A stretch of DNA of 64,000 nucleotides from Lachnospiraceae bacterium (GTDB lineage Bacteria > Bacillota > Clostridia > Lachnospirales > Lachnospiraceae), in contig JAILKJ010000081.1 in assembly GCA_024693845.1 (NCBI GenBank), positions 1-64,000 on the forward strand, in the 5' to 3' direction. Position numbers and translations under genes: made by a program. Below are positions 7,381 through 15,722 of this stretch, piece by piece. A model generated the notes under the pieces. It worked only from the letters and a program-made list of their open reading frames with translations, ran no database searches and was not told where the DNA came from. Numbering within the stretch: the stretch's first letter is position 1; every line of letters begins with the position of its first letter.

Positions 7381-7413
7381 GAATCTGCAAGATGGAAGAG
7401 AGGAGAGAAGACC

Positions 7414-8172
7414 ATGGAATTTCGAAGAGTATTTGATACGATACCGGAGCAGTTTGACAAGTACAGGGTGCGTTACAGCAGTGAGGTTTTTGATTCTATT
7501 ATCGAATATGCGAAGATAGGACCGGGCAGATCGGTGCTGGAGCTGGGTCCCGGCACGGGGCAGGCCACGGAGCCTGTTCTGAATACCGGCTGTGATTATC
7601 ATGCCATAGAGCTGGGAGAGAATCTGTATGCCAAGATGGTGGAAAAGTACGGTCACCTTGCTAACTTTTCCATTGTGAACGATGATTTCATTACCCACGA
7701 TTTCGGGGATGAGAAGTTTGATATGATCTATTCCGCAGCCACGATCCAATGGATCCCGGAACAGATCGCTTTTTCCAAGACATTTGAGCTCCTAAAGCCC
7801 GGCGGAACGCTGGCCATGATCCTTTGCATCGGGGATTACAAAACACCGAACGAAAAGCTGTATGCGAAGATCCAGAAGGTCTATGACGAGTACTTCAAGC
7901 CGGATACGGTGTATGAGTACGGCGGCTTTCGTTATCAGGCGGCAACGGAATACGGTTATACGGATTTTGAAAAAAGAGAGTTTTACGCCGTAAGAGAGAT
8001 GGAACTGGAAGATTATGTGGCCTTCTGCGGAACCCACTGTGATCACATCGTGCTTTCGGAGCCCTACAGGAGCAGGTTCTATGAGGGGATCCGTGAGGCC
8101 GTGATTCAGGAGGGCGGAAAGGTGGTATTCAACGATACCTATGTATTGTATCTGGCAAAAAAGCCGGAATGA
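7414..8172 (+). CDS. Class I SAM-dependent methyltransferase
   Basis: A 252-residue cytoplasmic methyltransferase. Motif I is VLELGPGTGQATEP near residue 40; the acidic residue after the second strand is in YHAIELGENL; motif IV is FDMIYSAATIQWIP near 100, and LKPGGTLAMI follows near 130. This is the usual Rossmann-type fold with an N-terminal substrate cap (FDTIPEQFDKYRVRY). The acceptor substrate is not shown by the sequence; the relatives are trans-aconitate or small-molecule methyltransferases of the Methyltransf_11/25 groups. GGAGAG precedes the ATG. It is transcribed divergently from the XRE/DUF3169 operon and shares its operator-rich control region. Confidence 0.88.
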   Translation: MEFRRVFDTIPEQFDKYRVRYSSEVFDSIIEYAKIGPGRSVLELGPGTGQATEPVLNTGCDYHAIELGENLYAKMVEKYGHLANFSIVNDDFITHDFGDEKFDMIYSAATIQWIPEQIAFSKTFELLKPGGTLAMILCIGDYKTPNEKLYAKIQKVYDEYFKPDTVYEYGGFRYQAATEYGYTDFEKREFYAVREMELEDYVAFCGTHCDHIVLSEPYRSRFYEGIREAVIQEGGKVVFNDTYVLYLAKKPE

Positions 8173-8181
8173 GAGCGTATG

Positions 8182-8451
8182 TCAATCCTGCTGATCGGAA
8201 AGCTCTATAACGGAATATTCGGTCTTGAAGGGTTTGATGCGGCAGATCAGCTCATATTGTTTGCCACCGCTAACCTGAGCGTGAGCATTGGCAGTCTGCA
8301 ATAGGCCCCAGATGATGGAAATACTGATTTCCTGTTCTGCGGGAAAAGTGGCTGTTACACCGCTCTTTCCCTCCCAGAGAATTTCTCCTGTTTCGTCGTT
8401 TTTGATCGAGACCTTTCCGAAAAGTCCCGGACAGATAACAAGGCTGACCAT
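8182..8451 (-). CDS. Small hypothetical protein, 89-90 aa
   Basis: A small beta-rich protein (FGKVSIKNDETGEILWEG, YELICRIKPFKTEYSVIEL) with no signal or membrane segment. The ATG at 8451 follows AGGAAAGG, and I prefer it to the upstream ATG at 8535. The gene begins 97 bases inside the 3' end of the MATE transporter gene in a different frame. Such a long overlap is unusual. Either the MATE C-terminus has been extended by a mutation or sequencing error, or the two genes really overlap. I do not recognise the family. Confidence 0.6.
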   Translation of the reverse strand: MVSLVICPGLFGKVSIKNDETGEILWEGKSGVTATFPAEQEISISIIWGLLQTANAHAQVSGGKQYELICRIKPFKTEYSVIELSDQQD

Positions 8452-9818
8452 ATGTTTTCCTTTCCTGTTTCGCGAAGCTTCGGCAACAGTGCTGCATAGA
8501 AGGCATAGACGTTGAGCACCAGGGCGCCGGTCCATGCGCTGACCTCCGCGTAGGCCGTTGCTGTGAAACCGAGTCTTTTGATAAGGAATGAGATCGCGAA
8601 GATACGAAGAACCATCTCCAGGATGCCCGATACCATAGGAAGCATAGGCTTACCCATTCCCTGAACGCCGCTTCGGATCACGAAGAGGCAGTTAACAGCT
8701 ATTAACATGATACCGCATTTGGGCAGGAAACTGCAAACCAAAGCGATCTGATCCCGGCCGGATAAGAGGATGGAAGCCAGCTGACCGGGCAGCAGCACCA
8801 TGAGGGAACCCAGCAGAACATAGGAAACAGCCACGATGCTCAGGCATACATGCAGTCCCTCCCGGATACGGTGGTACTTCTTCGCACCGTAGTTCTGGCT
8901 TGTGAAGGCGGACATGGCATGTCCTGCCGTTGCGGCCGGGTTCATGAACAGGTTCAGATATTTGCTGCAGGCTGCGTAAGCAGCGGTATATACAACACCG
9001 AAGCCGTTGACGAAATACTGTACCACCATACAACCGATGGCCGTGATGGAATTCATGAAGGCCATGGGAAGTCCGTTTTTCAAAAGGGTGGTGAAGATGG
9101 AACGGTCATTGTGAAAATGCTCCTTCTTAAGGCGGATCACTTCGATTTTACGCAGTCTGTCGATGCAGATGATGCAGGAGACCACCTGCGAACAGATCGT
9201 TGCTATGGCAGCGCCTTCCACTCCCGTGTGGAGTACGAAGATGAAAAAGCTGTCCAGGCTTAAGTTCAGCACCGAAGAGACGATGATGGCCTTTAAGGGA
9301 GTTCTGCTGTCGCCCAGAGCCCGAAGAACGGAGCCCGCGATATTGTAGCAGATCCCGGCAGCCAGTCCGCCGAAAACAATGTAACCGTACCTAAGGCTGT
9401 CATCGATGATCAGCTCATCGGTCCTAAGCAGTCGCAGGGCGTGAGGCAGGAAAAGCACACTGAAAAGGGAAAGAGCCACTGCCAGCACAACGCCCAGTTC
9501 TATGATCCCGGTCAGTCTGTGCCGGAGCATTTCCGTATCTTTGGCACCGTAGCTCTGTGCCACCAGGATCCCGAAGCCGTTGGCAAGACCGAAGGAAAAA
9601 CCGACGATGAGAAAGAACAGGGATCCCATATTTCCCACAGCGGCCAAGGCATTGTCTCCAAGACCTTTTCCCACGATCCAGGTATCGGCAAAATTATAAA
9701 ACTGCTGCAGCATGCTGGATAAGAGCAGCGGCCAGTAAAATGCAAGAATGAGCCGGATGGGATTTCCGGTGGTAAAATCGATCTCTCTTTTGGGGGATTC
9801 TTTTGTGATCCTCTTCAT
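8355..9818 (-). CDS. MATE-family multidrug efflux transporter
   Basis: A 487-residue membrane protein with about 12 hydrophobic segments and MATE family features: the N-terminal LILAFYWPLLLSSMLQQFYNFADTWIVG, VGNMGSLFFLI, and the repeat of these elements in the second half (LKNGLPMAFMNSITAIG). It would export cationic drugs or metabolites using a sodium or proton gradient. GAGG lies 8 bases before the ATG at 9818. The last 40 residues after LLPKLRETG are basic and polar, longer than usual, and overlap the small gene at 8182-8451 by 97 bases. Confidence 0.9.
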   Translation of the reverse strand: MKRITKESPKREIDFTTGNPIRLILAFYWPLLLSSMLQQFYNFADTWIVGKGLGDNALAAVGNMGSLFFLIVGFSFGLANGFGILVAQSYGAKDTEMLRHRLTGIIELGVVLAVALSLFSVLFLPHALRLLRTDELIIDDSLRYGYIVFGGLAAGICYNIAGSVLRALGDSRTPLKAIIVSSVLNLSLDSFFIFVLHTGVEGAAIATICSQVVSCIICIDRLRKIEVIRLKKEHFHNDRSIFTTLLKNGLPMAFMNSITAIGCMVVQYFVNGFGVVYTAAYAACSKYLNLFMNPAATAGHAMSAFTSQNYGAKKYHRIREGLHVCLSIVAVSYVLLGSLMVLLPGQLASILLSGRDQIALVCSFLPKCGIMLIAVNCLFVIRSGVQGMGKPMLPMVSGILEMVLRIFAISFLIKRLGFTATAYAEVSAWTGALVLNVYAFYAALLPKLRETGKENIWSALLSVRDFSERSRSKTTKQEKFSGRERAV

Positions 9819-9958
9819 GGAAGCAACCTCGTTTTCGCAATGATGCATAATGTCTGTCTTTGAACAGTCATCATTGTAGTATGTTGCTCCGGGAATTGGA
9901 ATTCATTATTTGCTGATTTTTGCCCGTTTTTTGTTGTAAACGATATAGTTAGCTGCTG

Positions 9959-10921
9959 CTACGGCAAAAAGATGGCGATCAGGGGGATGGTCAGGACACT
10001 GGCCAGAGTACTGATGACACTGGCTCTGGTGCAAACCTGCTCGTTCGCGCCACGACCCTGTGCCAGCAGCACAACGATGCTTCCCACAGGCATGGCCAGC
10101 ATGAGTCCGAAGACACCTGCCACCTGTTTATGGAGGGCAAACTGTTCCATGATCAGGGCCATGATGATGGGAACGACCAGCATTCTGATGAGCAGAAAAA
10201 GATAGGTTTTCTTATCGGCAAACAGGGTTTTGAAATTCTGCTGTGCCATGGATGCTCCGATGAGCACCATGGAAAGAGGGACGGCGCAGCCGCCCATGGA
10301 ATTTACAAACCAGGCAATGGGTTCGGGAGTCCGGATCCTGAGAGCAAAGATCAGAATGGCAATGAGACATGCGATTACGCCGGGATTGCAGATCTTCTTT
10401 GCTGCTGCGGCAAAACCGCCCGCCTGCATTTTTCCCTTCCCGTCCGCAGTGGAAGAAACGGCGACGCTTCGGTCCACGAGACTGATCCCGAGGGTGTAGA
10501 GCAGCAGATTGTATCCGAGAATGTAAAAGGCGATGAACAGAACGCAATCATCCCCGTAAAGGCTGGTGATCACGGGGATCCCCATAAAGCCCACATTCGA
10601 AAAGATCATCATCAGACGGTAGAGGTATTCCTCGCTTTTGGAGACCCGAAGTAGCCTTGCAACGGGGATACTGATCAGCAGTAATATGACGTAATACAGG
10701 ATCATCAGAAGGATATTCTGGGTCACAACCGAAGTATCGGCAGGGATCTCCTTGCCCATGACACCGTCCAGGATCAGAAGCGGGTTCATGATGGTGACCA
10801 CCAGGCCCGAGATCCTTTTCAGGGACGGGTTATCCAAAAGTCCTTTCCGATAGGAGAAAAATCCCACCATCATCATGGCAAACAGTATCAGCATTCTTTG
10901 AAAAATGATCCATGCGTTCAT
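9959..10921 (-). CDS. AEC-family (auxin efflux carrier-like) permease
   Basis: A 320-residue membrane protein with about ten transmembrane segments in the inverted-repeat layout of the AEC/BASS-related family. Visible family features are MNPLLILDGVMG in the first half, FSNVGFMGIPVI (the conserved N-x-G-x-x-x-x-P element), and GCAVPLSMVLIGASMA plus LMLAMPVGSIVVLLAQ in the second half. Bacterial members export or import malate and other small organic acids. The gene stands alone; GGAAAGGGG lies before the ATG. The substrate cannot be predicted here. Confidence 0.87.
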   Translation of the reverse strand: MNAWIIFQRMLILFAMMMVGFFSYRKGLLDNPSLKRISGLVVTIMNPLLILDGVMGKEIPADTSVVTQNILLMILYYVILLLISIPVARLLRVSKSEEYLYRLMMIFSNVGFMGIPVITSLYGDDCVLFIAFYILGYNLLLYTLGISLVDRSVAVSSTADGKGKMQAGGFAAAAKKICNPGVIACLIAILIFALRIRTPEPIAWFVNSMGGCAVPLSMVLIGASMAQQNFKTLFADKKTYLFLLIRMLVVPIIMALIMEQFALHKQVAGVFGLMLAMPVGSIVVLLAQGRGANEQVCTRASVISTLASVLTIPLIAIFLP

Positions 10922-10998
10922 ATCATATCCCCTTTCCTAAGGGAACATGATACCACCGGAAAAGGAAAATAAGCAAGTTTTTTGTTTTTTCTGCACGG

Positions 10999-11021
10999 TT
11001 GGCGGGATGTTGTGGTATATT
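10999..11021 (+). promoter_or_regulatory. Promoter element shared with 41103-41125
   Basis: TTGGCGGGATGTTGTGG followed by TATATT matches 41103-41125 at 20 of 23 positions. TATATT at 11016-11021 preceded by TG forms an extended -10, 35 bases before the acetyltransferase start. The TTG at 10999 is too close (11 bases) to act as an ordinary -35, so the conserved block may be a regulator site. Confidence 0.55.
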
Positions 11022-11055
11022 CATTGTAGTTTGTGATTACAGAGCGGGAGGAAAA

Positions 11056-11529
11056 ATGATGCAAACGAGAAGAGCGGTAAAAGATGATATACCGAGGATC
11101 CTGGAGCTTTTATTGCAGGTGGACATGGTCCATCATAAGGGCCGGCCCGATATTTTTAAGGGACCTGCTACCAAGTACAATGCTACGCAGCTGGAGGAGA
11201 TCCTGGAAGATGACAGCCTTCCCGTATTTGTCTGTGTTGACGATGAAGGCAGAGTCATGGGACATGCCTTCTGCATTCATGAGCAGATCAAGGACCATCC
11301 CGTGATGACGGATATCAGGACGTTGTATATAGATGATATCTGCGTGGATGAAGCATGCCGGGGACGGAAGGTGGGAAAGGCACTGTATGAATGTGTGCTG
11401 GAATATGCCAAAGCCGGCGGATTCTATAACGTGACCCTCAACGTATGGAGCTGCAATCCCGGGGCGATGAAGTTCTACGAGACCATGGGACTTGTGCCGC
11501 AGAAGATAGGGATGGAGAAGATCCTGTAA
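11056..11529 (+). CDS. GNAT-family N-acetyltransferase
   Basis: A 157-residue cytoplasmic acetyltransferase that would move an acetyl group from acetyl-CoA to an amine. The acetyl-CoA motif is visible as DDICVDEACRGRKVGKALYE near residue 95 (the R-G-x-x-V/I-G loop), followed by NVTLNVWSCNPGAMKFYETMGL, the typical motif B with the neighbouring tyrosine. GGGAGG precedes two adjacent ATGs at 11056 and 11059; either may be used. The substrate is unknown. The gene has its own promoter element, shared with the gene at 41182. Confidence 0.88.
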   Translation: MMQTRRAVKDDIPRILELLLQVDMVHHKGRPDIFKGPATKYNATQLEEILEDDSLPVFVCVDDEGRVMGHAFCIHEQIKDHPVMTDIRTLYIDDICVDEACRGRKVGKALYECVLEYAKAGGFYNVTLNVWSCNPGAMKFYETMGLVPQKIGMEKIL

Positions 11530-11535
11530 GCAAAA

Positions 11536-11564
11536 AAGACCTCTGCTCTGTGAGCAGAGGTCTT
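11536..11564. terminator. Intrinsic terminator between convergent genes
   Basis: A perfect 13-bp stem (11536-11548 with 11552-11564), loop TGT. On the minus strand it is followed by a run of six T, so it terminates the YtxH-like gene best, and it probably also stops the acetyltransferase transcript. Confidence 0.85.
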
Positions 11565-11583
11565 GTCATATCAGTGACCGATA

Positions 11584-12075
11584 TCAATCTTCGGCTTTAT
11601 CTTCCTCATCGAAGAAATCTTCTACGGTTTCGGAAGTGGCTGCTAACTTTTCGGAAGCGGCATCCGTTGCTTCCTCCGCCTCGTCATCCATATCGTCGAA
11701 GAAGTCATCCTTCTCGGAACGGGCCTCGGAAACCTTGTCCTTGGCTACACCGTACAGATCCTTAACCTTATCCTTGGCTACGCCGTACAGGTCGATGGCC
11801 TTATCCTTGGCGGGGCCTGCCAGATCCTTAACCACGTCAGCCGCATCTGCAGCAAGAGCGGTAGCATCCTTTCTTACCGCATCGAGAGATACATATTTGC
11901 GTCCGCCTTTAGCAACGGGCTCGTCATCAAAAAGATCATCTTCAAAATCAAAGTCATCATCAAAATCGTCATCGTCAAAGAGATCTTCATCTTTCTTCTT
12001 GAAATACATGTATGCGCCGGCGCATGCTCCGATTACCGTTCCCAACAGCATTAACTTACGAAATTTTTTAGCCAT
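11584..12075 (-). CDS. YtxH-like acidic protein with tandem repeats
   Basis: A 163-residue protein with a short hydrophobic N-terminus (MLLGTVIGACAGAYMYF, residues 9-25) right after a basic MAKKFRK start, then a highly acidic segment (about residues 30-52, mostly Asp/Phe), an Ala/Lys/Asp helical part with two near-identical copies of DLYGVAKDKV, and an acidic tail. This is the general layout of YtxH/general-stress-like proteins: a single membrane anchor with a cytoplasmic coiled-coil-like tail. Function of such proteins is poorly known. A ribosome binding site AAGGAG lies before the ATG. The gene ends at the 11536-11564 hairpin. Confidence 0.65.
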   Translation of the reverse strand: MAKKFRKLMLLGTVIGACAGAYMYFKKKDEDLFDDDDFDDDFDFEDDLFDDEPVAKGGRKYVSLDAVRKDATALAADAADVVKDLAGPAKDKAIDLYGVAKDKVKDLYGVAKDKVSEARSEKDDFFDDMDDEAEEATDAASEKLAATSETVEDFFDEEDKAED

Positions 12076-12162
12076 AGCAAACTCCTTTCAGATATTTCAT
12101 ATCAGAAACTGTCTATATTTTAGAATAATTTTGGGTAAAGTACAAGCCATTTGGCAAACTTT

Positions 12163-12225
12163 ATCGAAAGTAAGTAGAAAATCGTGTTGTTATGCGGTTA
12201 GCTATGTATTACAATCGAAAGTAAG
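12163..12225. repeat. Pair of 12-bp direct repeats ahead of the GGDEF gene
   Basis: ATCGAAAGTAAG occurs at 12163-12174 and again at 12214-12225, 51 bp apart, in the region between the YtxH-like gene and the GGDEF gene. It may be a regulator site pair; the spacing is close to five helical turns. Nothing else is seen in this gap of 186 bases. Confidence 0.45.
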
Positions 12226-12261
12226 AAAACAGACCATTATGCAGAGGGATCAGAGGGACTC

Positions 12262-14184
12262 ATGGCAAGGAAAAAAATCGGACTGTTCATGAATGAAATA
12301 TCGCAGTTCTTTCAGGAGGCTTTCGGAAAGGCTCTCGCTTCGGCTGTGGCTGAGCGGGATATGGATCTGATCGCCTATGCTTCCTATGGGGCATATTCCT
12401 GTCCTTACGGAAGAAACCTGCTTTCGGAGATGGGGAAGAAGAACATCATCCATCTGCCAGACTATTCCACTTTGGATGCGATCATAGCTTTGCCGAATTC
12501 TTTCGATATCCCGGGTATGGAGGCGGAGTTTTTTGAGATCGTCAAAGCCAATGCCACCTGCCCCGTGATCTGTCTTCAGAATGATATTTCAGACCGTTAT
12601 CCCGAATTCTATTCCATTACCATCGCGAATAGGGAGACCATGTATGAAATGACAAAGCATGTGATAGATGTCCACGGCTGTACGGATATCCGTTACATGT
12701 CCGGCCCCTTTGACAGCAAGGATTCACCTGACAGACTGAAGGGATTTGAGCTTGCGATGGAAGAGGCCGGTCTTACCATAGGACCCAACACGGTCTTTGA
12801 AGGAAACTACTGGATCAATCGCGGCCCCCAGGCACTTGATTTTTTCATTGAGGGAAGTGATGGTTACCCTCAGGCCGTGATCTGTGCCAATGATTATATG
12901 GCCCTGTCCATCTGCGATGAGCTTAAAAAGCGGGGGAAGAAGGTCCCGGAGGATGTCTGCGTCACGGGCTTTGACGGCATCCGGGAAGGGAAGCATTACG
13001 ATCCGCCGCTGACCACCGTCATGATCAGTCCCCAGGAGTATGCCCGGGCGGCCGTGCAGCTCATAGACAGACTTTTTGCGGGAGAGGATTGTGAGCATGT
13101 GCTTACTTTATCAGGAGGCTTCCGGCAACGTCAAAGCTGTGGCTGCGACGGAAAAGGGAAAAAGCATCCCTATGATGAGACTGTGGATCTTCGAAAGCTC
13201 ATCGATACGGAAGGACTTCTGAGAGAAGTGGGGAAGATGACCGGTGATTTCCAGGGCCGGTTTGATCTGGACAACACCCTTTCCATAGCGGACTTTTATT
13301 TCGGCACCCTGGGATGCTCAAATGGTTATCTTTGCTTATGCGAAGAAGGCGATACACCCATGATGTCCATAGAGCAGAACCGTGTTTTCACGGATGAGAT
13401 GAAGCTGGTACAGAGCATGCGGGCCGGCGAAAGACTGCTGGCCGATATCGTAAATGAGAAGTTTGACAGGAGAGATATCCTGCCGCCGCGATTCTTTGAC
13501 GATGACAGGCCCCAGACCCTTATTTTGTTTCCCATCCATTATAAGAACAAAGAATACGGATATCTGGCCATGAAAGCCCGGCCCGGTGAATGGCCCAACT
13601 CTCTTACGGACACCTATATCAACGAGCTTTCTTCCGCCATGGAAAACCATTATTACCAGAACCGGTTCTCCGAGTTTGAAGAGATCAAGAGGATCGCAGA
13701 GACGGATCCGCTGACAGGCCTGTATAACAGACGGGGGTTTGAAAAATCCCTTTCCTCTGTTCTTGCAAAAAGAGAACGGGAGGGATCTGCCGGGATCGGG
13801 GTCAGCATTGCAAGCGTAGATATGGATAACCTGAAGACCATCAACGATGAACACGGGCATCATGAGGGGGATTTTGCTCTCATCACTCTGGCGAACACCC
13901 TGAAAGCCTGCATCCGTGACGGTGAGGTCTGCGCAAGGTTCGGCGGCGACGAGTTTTCGGTGATCCTTATAAACGGTCAGCCTGACCGCCCGGAGGTTTT
14001 CGCAAAGGAATTTGCCGCCCTGCTTGCCAACGCGTCCGATGCATCCGGGAAGCCCTATCCCATCCATGCCAGTCTGGGCATCAGCGAACTTAAGGGAAGG
14101 CATACGAAGGACATCGTAGAATGTATGCGCAAGGCGGATGCGGACATGTACGCAAATAAGAGAAGCTATAAAGGCTTGCAGTAG
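12262..14184 (+). CDS. Diguanylate cyclase with LacI-type ligand-binding sensor domain
   Basis: A 640-residue soluble protein. Residues 1-285 match the sugar-binding core of LacI/GalR regulators (KKIGLFMNEISQFFQEAF, DSPDRLKGFELAMEEAGL, AVICANDYMALSICDELKKRGKKVPEDVCVTGFDG) but the DNA-binding headpiece is missing. A short Cys-containing linker (SCGCDG) follows, then a GAF-like region to about 470, then a GGDEF domain (TDPLTGLYNRRGF, and RFGGDEFSV with the motif at 561-565). An intact GGDEF means it can make cyclic di-GMP from GTP. The inhibitory site four residues ahead of the motif is RDGE rather than RxxD, so product inhibition may be weak. No membrane segment is seen, so the ligand, perhaps a sugar, is sensed in the cytoplasm. 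Confidence 0.88.
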   Translation: MARKKIGLFMNEISQFFQEAFGKALASAVAERDMDLIAYASYGAYSCPYGRNLLSEMGKKNIIHLPDYSTLDAIIALPNSFDIPGMEAEFFEIVKANATCPVICLQNDISDRYPEFYSITIANRETMYEMTKHVIDVHGCTDIRYMSGPFDSKDSPDRLKGFELAMEEAGLTIGPNTVFEGNYWINRGPQALDFFIEGSDGYPQAVICANDYMALSICDELKKRGKKVPEDVCVTGFDGIREGKHYDPPLTTVMISPQEYARAAVQLIDRLFAGEDCEHVLTLSGGFRQRQSCGCDGKGKKHPYDETVDLRKLIDTEGLLREVGKMTGDFQGRFDLDNTLSIADFYFGTLGCSNGYLCLCEEGDTPMMSIEQNRVFTDEMKLVQSMRAGERLLADIVNEKFDRRDILPPRFFDDDRPQTLILFPIHYKNKEYGYLAMKARPGEWPNSLTDTYINELSSAMENHYYQNRFSEFEEIKRIAETDPLTGLYNRRGFEKSLSSVLAKREREGSAGIGVSIASVDMDNLKTINDEHGHHEGDFALITLANTLKACIRDGEVCARFGGDEFSVILINGQPDRPEVFAKEFAALLANASDASGKPYPIHASLGISELKGRHTKDIVECMRKADADMYANKRSYKGLQ

Positions 14185-14203
14185 ATCATTCAAGGAGGAA
14201 AAA

Positions 14204-14965
14204 GTGAAAGAGACATTATATACGATACCGTTAACGGATGCTTTTATGGCAGCGGATGAGTGCCCGCTGTGCTTTGTGGAAAGGAACGTGGAGCAGGATC
14301 TTCTGGATCTGGTGCTGGGTTCCTCCGCCTCTTACATGGAAAGTGATATGCGGGAAGAGACGGACAAGGCAGGTTTTTGCCGGGCCCATTTCAAGAAAAT
14401 GTTCGACTACGGCAACACCCTGGGCAATGCCTGGATCCTGAAGACCCATTATATCGCCATGGAAAAGGAATTCGAAAAGCAGGTGAAGATGTACTCCCCC
14501 GGTAAGAGCTCTTTTCTGAACAAGCTTAAGAAAGCGGAGGAGGGCAGCGATCCCATGGCTGCCTGGATCAAAGAAAAAGAAAAATCCTGCTATATATGCG
14601 ATCATTACGCTACTACCTACGAACGGTATCTGGACACTTTTTTCTTCATGTATAAAAAAGACGACGGCATGAAGAAGATGATCGAAAACAGCAAGGGATT
14701 CTGTCTGCATCATTTCGGAGATATCTGTGACAGGATGGAGAGGGAACTGAGTGATGCCCAAAGGGCAGAGCTGACGGAGCTTTTGTTTACCAAGACACAG
14801 GAGAATCTGAAGCGGGTGGGCGAAGATGTGGCATGGCTCATCGAAAAGTTTGATTATCGTAACAAGGATGCCGACTGGAAGGATTCCAAGGATGCGGTTC
14901 AAAGGGGCATGCAGAAACTCTGGGGAGGGTATCCTGCGGATCCCGTCTACCAGCAGTCAAAGTGA
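14204..14965 (+). CDS. DUF6062 family protein
   Basis: A 253-residue cytoplasmic protein. It starts with GTG at 14204: AGGAGG lies 5 bases upstream, and the longer ATG frame begins inside the GGDEF gene. Cysteine/histidine pairs occur at regular places (CPLCFVER near residue 20, FCRAHF near 60, CYICDHY near 127, FCLHHF near 165), forming a twofold repeat of C-x-x-C then C-x-x-H that could bind a metal such as zinc. This agrees with the DUF6062 family of clostridia; its function is not known. The gene follows the GGDEF gene by 19 bases and is probably co-transcribed. Its stop codon touches the stop of the TetR gene on the other strand. Confidence 0.75.
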   Translation: MKETLYTIPLTDAFMAADECPLCFVERNVEQDLLDLVLGSSASYMESDMREETDKAGFCRAHFKKMFDYGNTLGNAWILKTHYIAMEKEFEKQVKMYSPGKSSFLNKLKKAEEGSDPMAAWIKEKEKSCYICDHYATTYERYLDTFFFMYKKDDGMKKMIENSKGFCLHHFGDICDRMERELSDAQRAELTELLFTKTQENLKRVGEDVAWLIEKFDYRNKDADWKDSKDAVQRGMQKLWGGYPADPVYQQSK

Positions 14966-15571
14966 TCATTCCCGATACAGGTTCTTTTCTAAAAGGGAGA
15001 TGTATTTCAGACTTTCCTCAAGGAAGGCATCGGGATCGATGTGTCCCGACAGAAACTGGTCATTAAGCAGACCGTCCGAGGTGAACAGACAGAGCTTCAG
15101 CACGGAAGAAGGATCTACCGAGGACTTGAATCCGGTCACCGATGCGCGGGAATAAACCTCTGCGATCAAAGCGGAATACCGGTCCATGTTGTCGGCCAGA
15201 AGGGAGATGAGTTCCTTGTCCGTTTCCCGGAATGCTCTCTGGATAAAAAGTGTCATATAGGGGTAATGGCGGATGATGTTGCGCTTGGAGATCTCAAGGT
15301 GACGCTGGAGCTCGAAAAAGTCCATTCCCTCTTTGGGGATGCAGCGGTCATACTCCATCCGAACATAACGGGTACTGTACTCGTAAACATACAGATACAG
15401 GCCCTGCTTACTTCCGAAGTAGTGGAAGAGCAGACCCTTGGAGATACCGGCTTCCTTGACGATGTCGTCGGTGCTGGCCTTTTTGTAACCGTTCTCGGCA
15501 AACAGCTTGCAGGCTGCGTTGATGAAACGGTCCTGTTTTTCTCTCGTCAGATCATAAAAGCGTTCATTCAT
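14966..15571 (-). CDS. TetR-family transcriptional regulator
   Basis: A 201-residue TetR repressor. The N-terminal DNA-binding region is typical: KQDRFINAACKLFAENGYKKASTDDIVKEAGISKGLLFHYFGSKQGLY. The C-terminal part (residues 60-200) is helical and would bind an inducer and dimerise. It is divergent from the uracil-type permease with 151 bases between the starts, so the permease is the likely target. It converges with the DUF6062 gene with no bases between the two stop codons, and no terminator is visible there. Confidence 0.92.
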   Translation of the reverse strand: MNERFYDLTREKQDRFINAACKLFAENGYKKASTDDIVKEAGISKGLLFHYFGSKQGLYLYVYEYSTRYVRMEYDRCIPKEGMDFFELQRHLEISKRNIIRHYPYMTLFIQRAFRETDKELISLLADNMDRYSALIAEVYSRASVTGFKSSVDPSSVLKLCLFTSDGLLNDQFLSGHIDPDAFLEESLKYISLLEKNLYRE

Positions 15572-15602
15572 AACGTGCTACCTCTTTGTTCAATTTATTT
15601 TA

Positions 15603-15623
15603 GCATCCCCACATCGGGGGTGC
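15603..15623. other. Short hairpin in the TetR/permease divergent region
   Basis: GCATCCCC at 15603-15610 pairs with GGGGGTGC at 15616-15623 (8 bp with one G-T wobble) and is followed by AATTATTTTTTC on the plus strand. It resembles a small terminator but lies upstream of the permease promoter, so it may instead be an operator dyad for the TetR protein. Confidence 0.4.
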
Positions 15624-15655
15624 AATTATTTTTTCACGGATTCTGCTCTCTGTGA

Positions 15656-15685
15656 TTGCAAAAGAAGCGGGGGGTGTGATAGAAT
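15656..15685 (+). promoter_or_regulatory. Promoter for the permease gene
   Basis: TTGCAA at 15656-15661 and TAGAAT at 15680-15685, spacer 18 bases, with TGA directly before the -10 making it an extended promoter. The start codon follows at 15723. No PyrR-type attenuator is seen in the short leader. Confidence 0.6.
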
Positions 15686-15722
15686 TGTCGTGGATGTTTT
15701 TAACACAAAAAAGGAGGGTATC

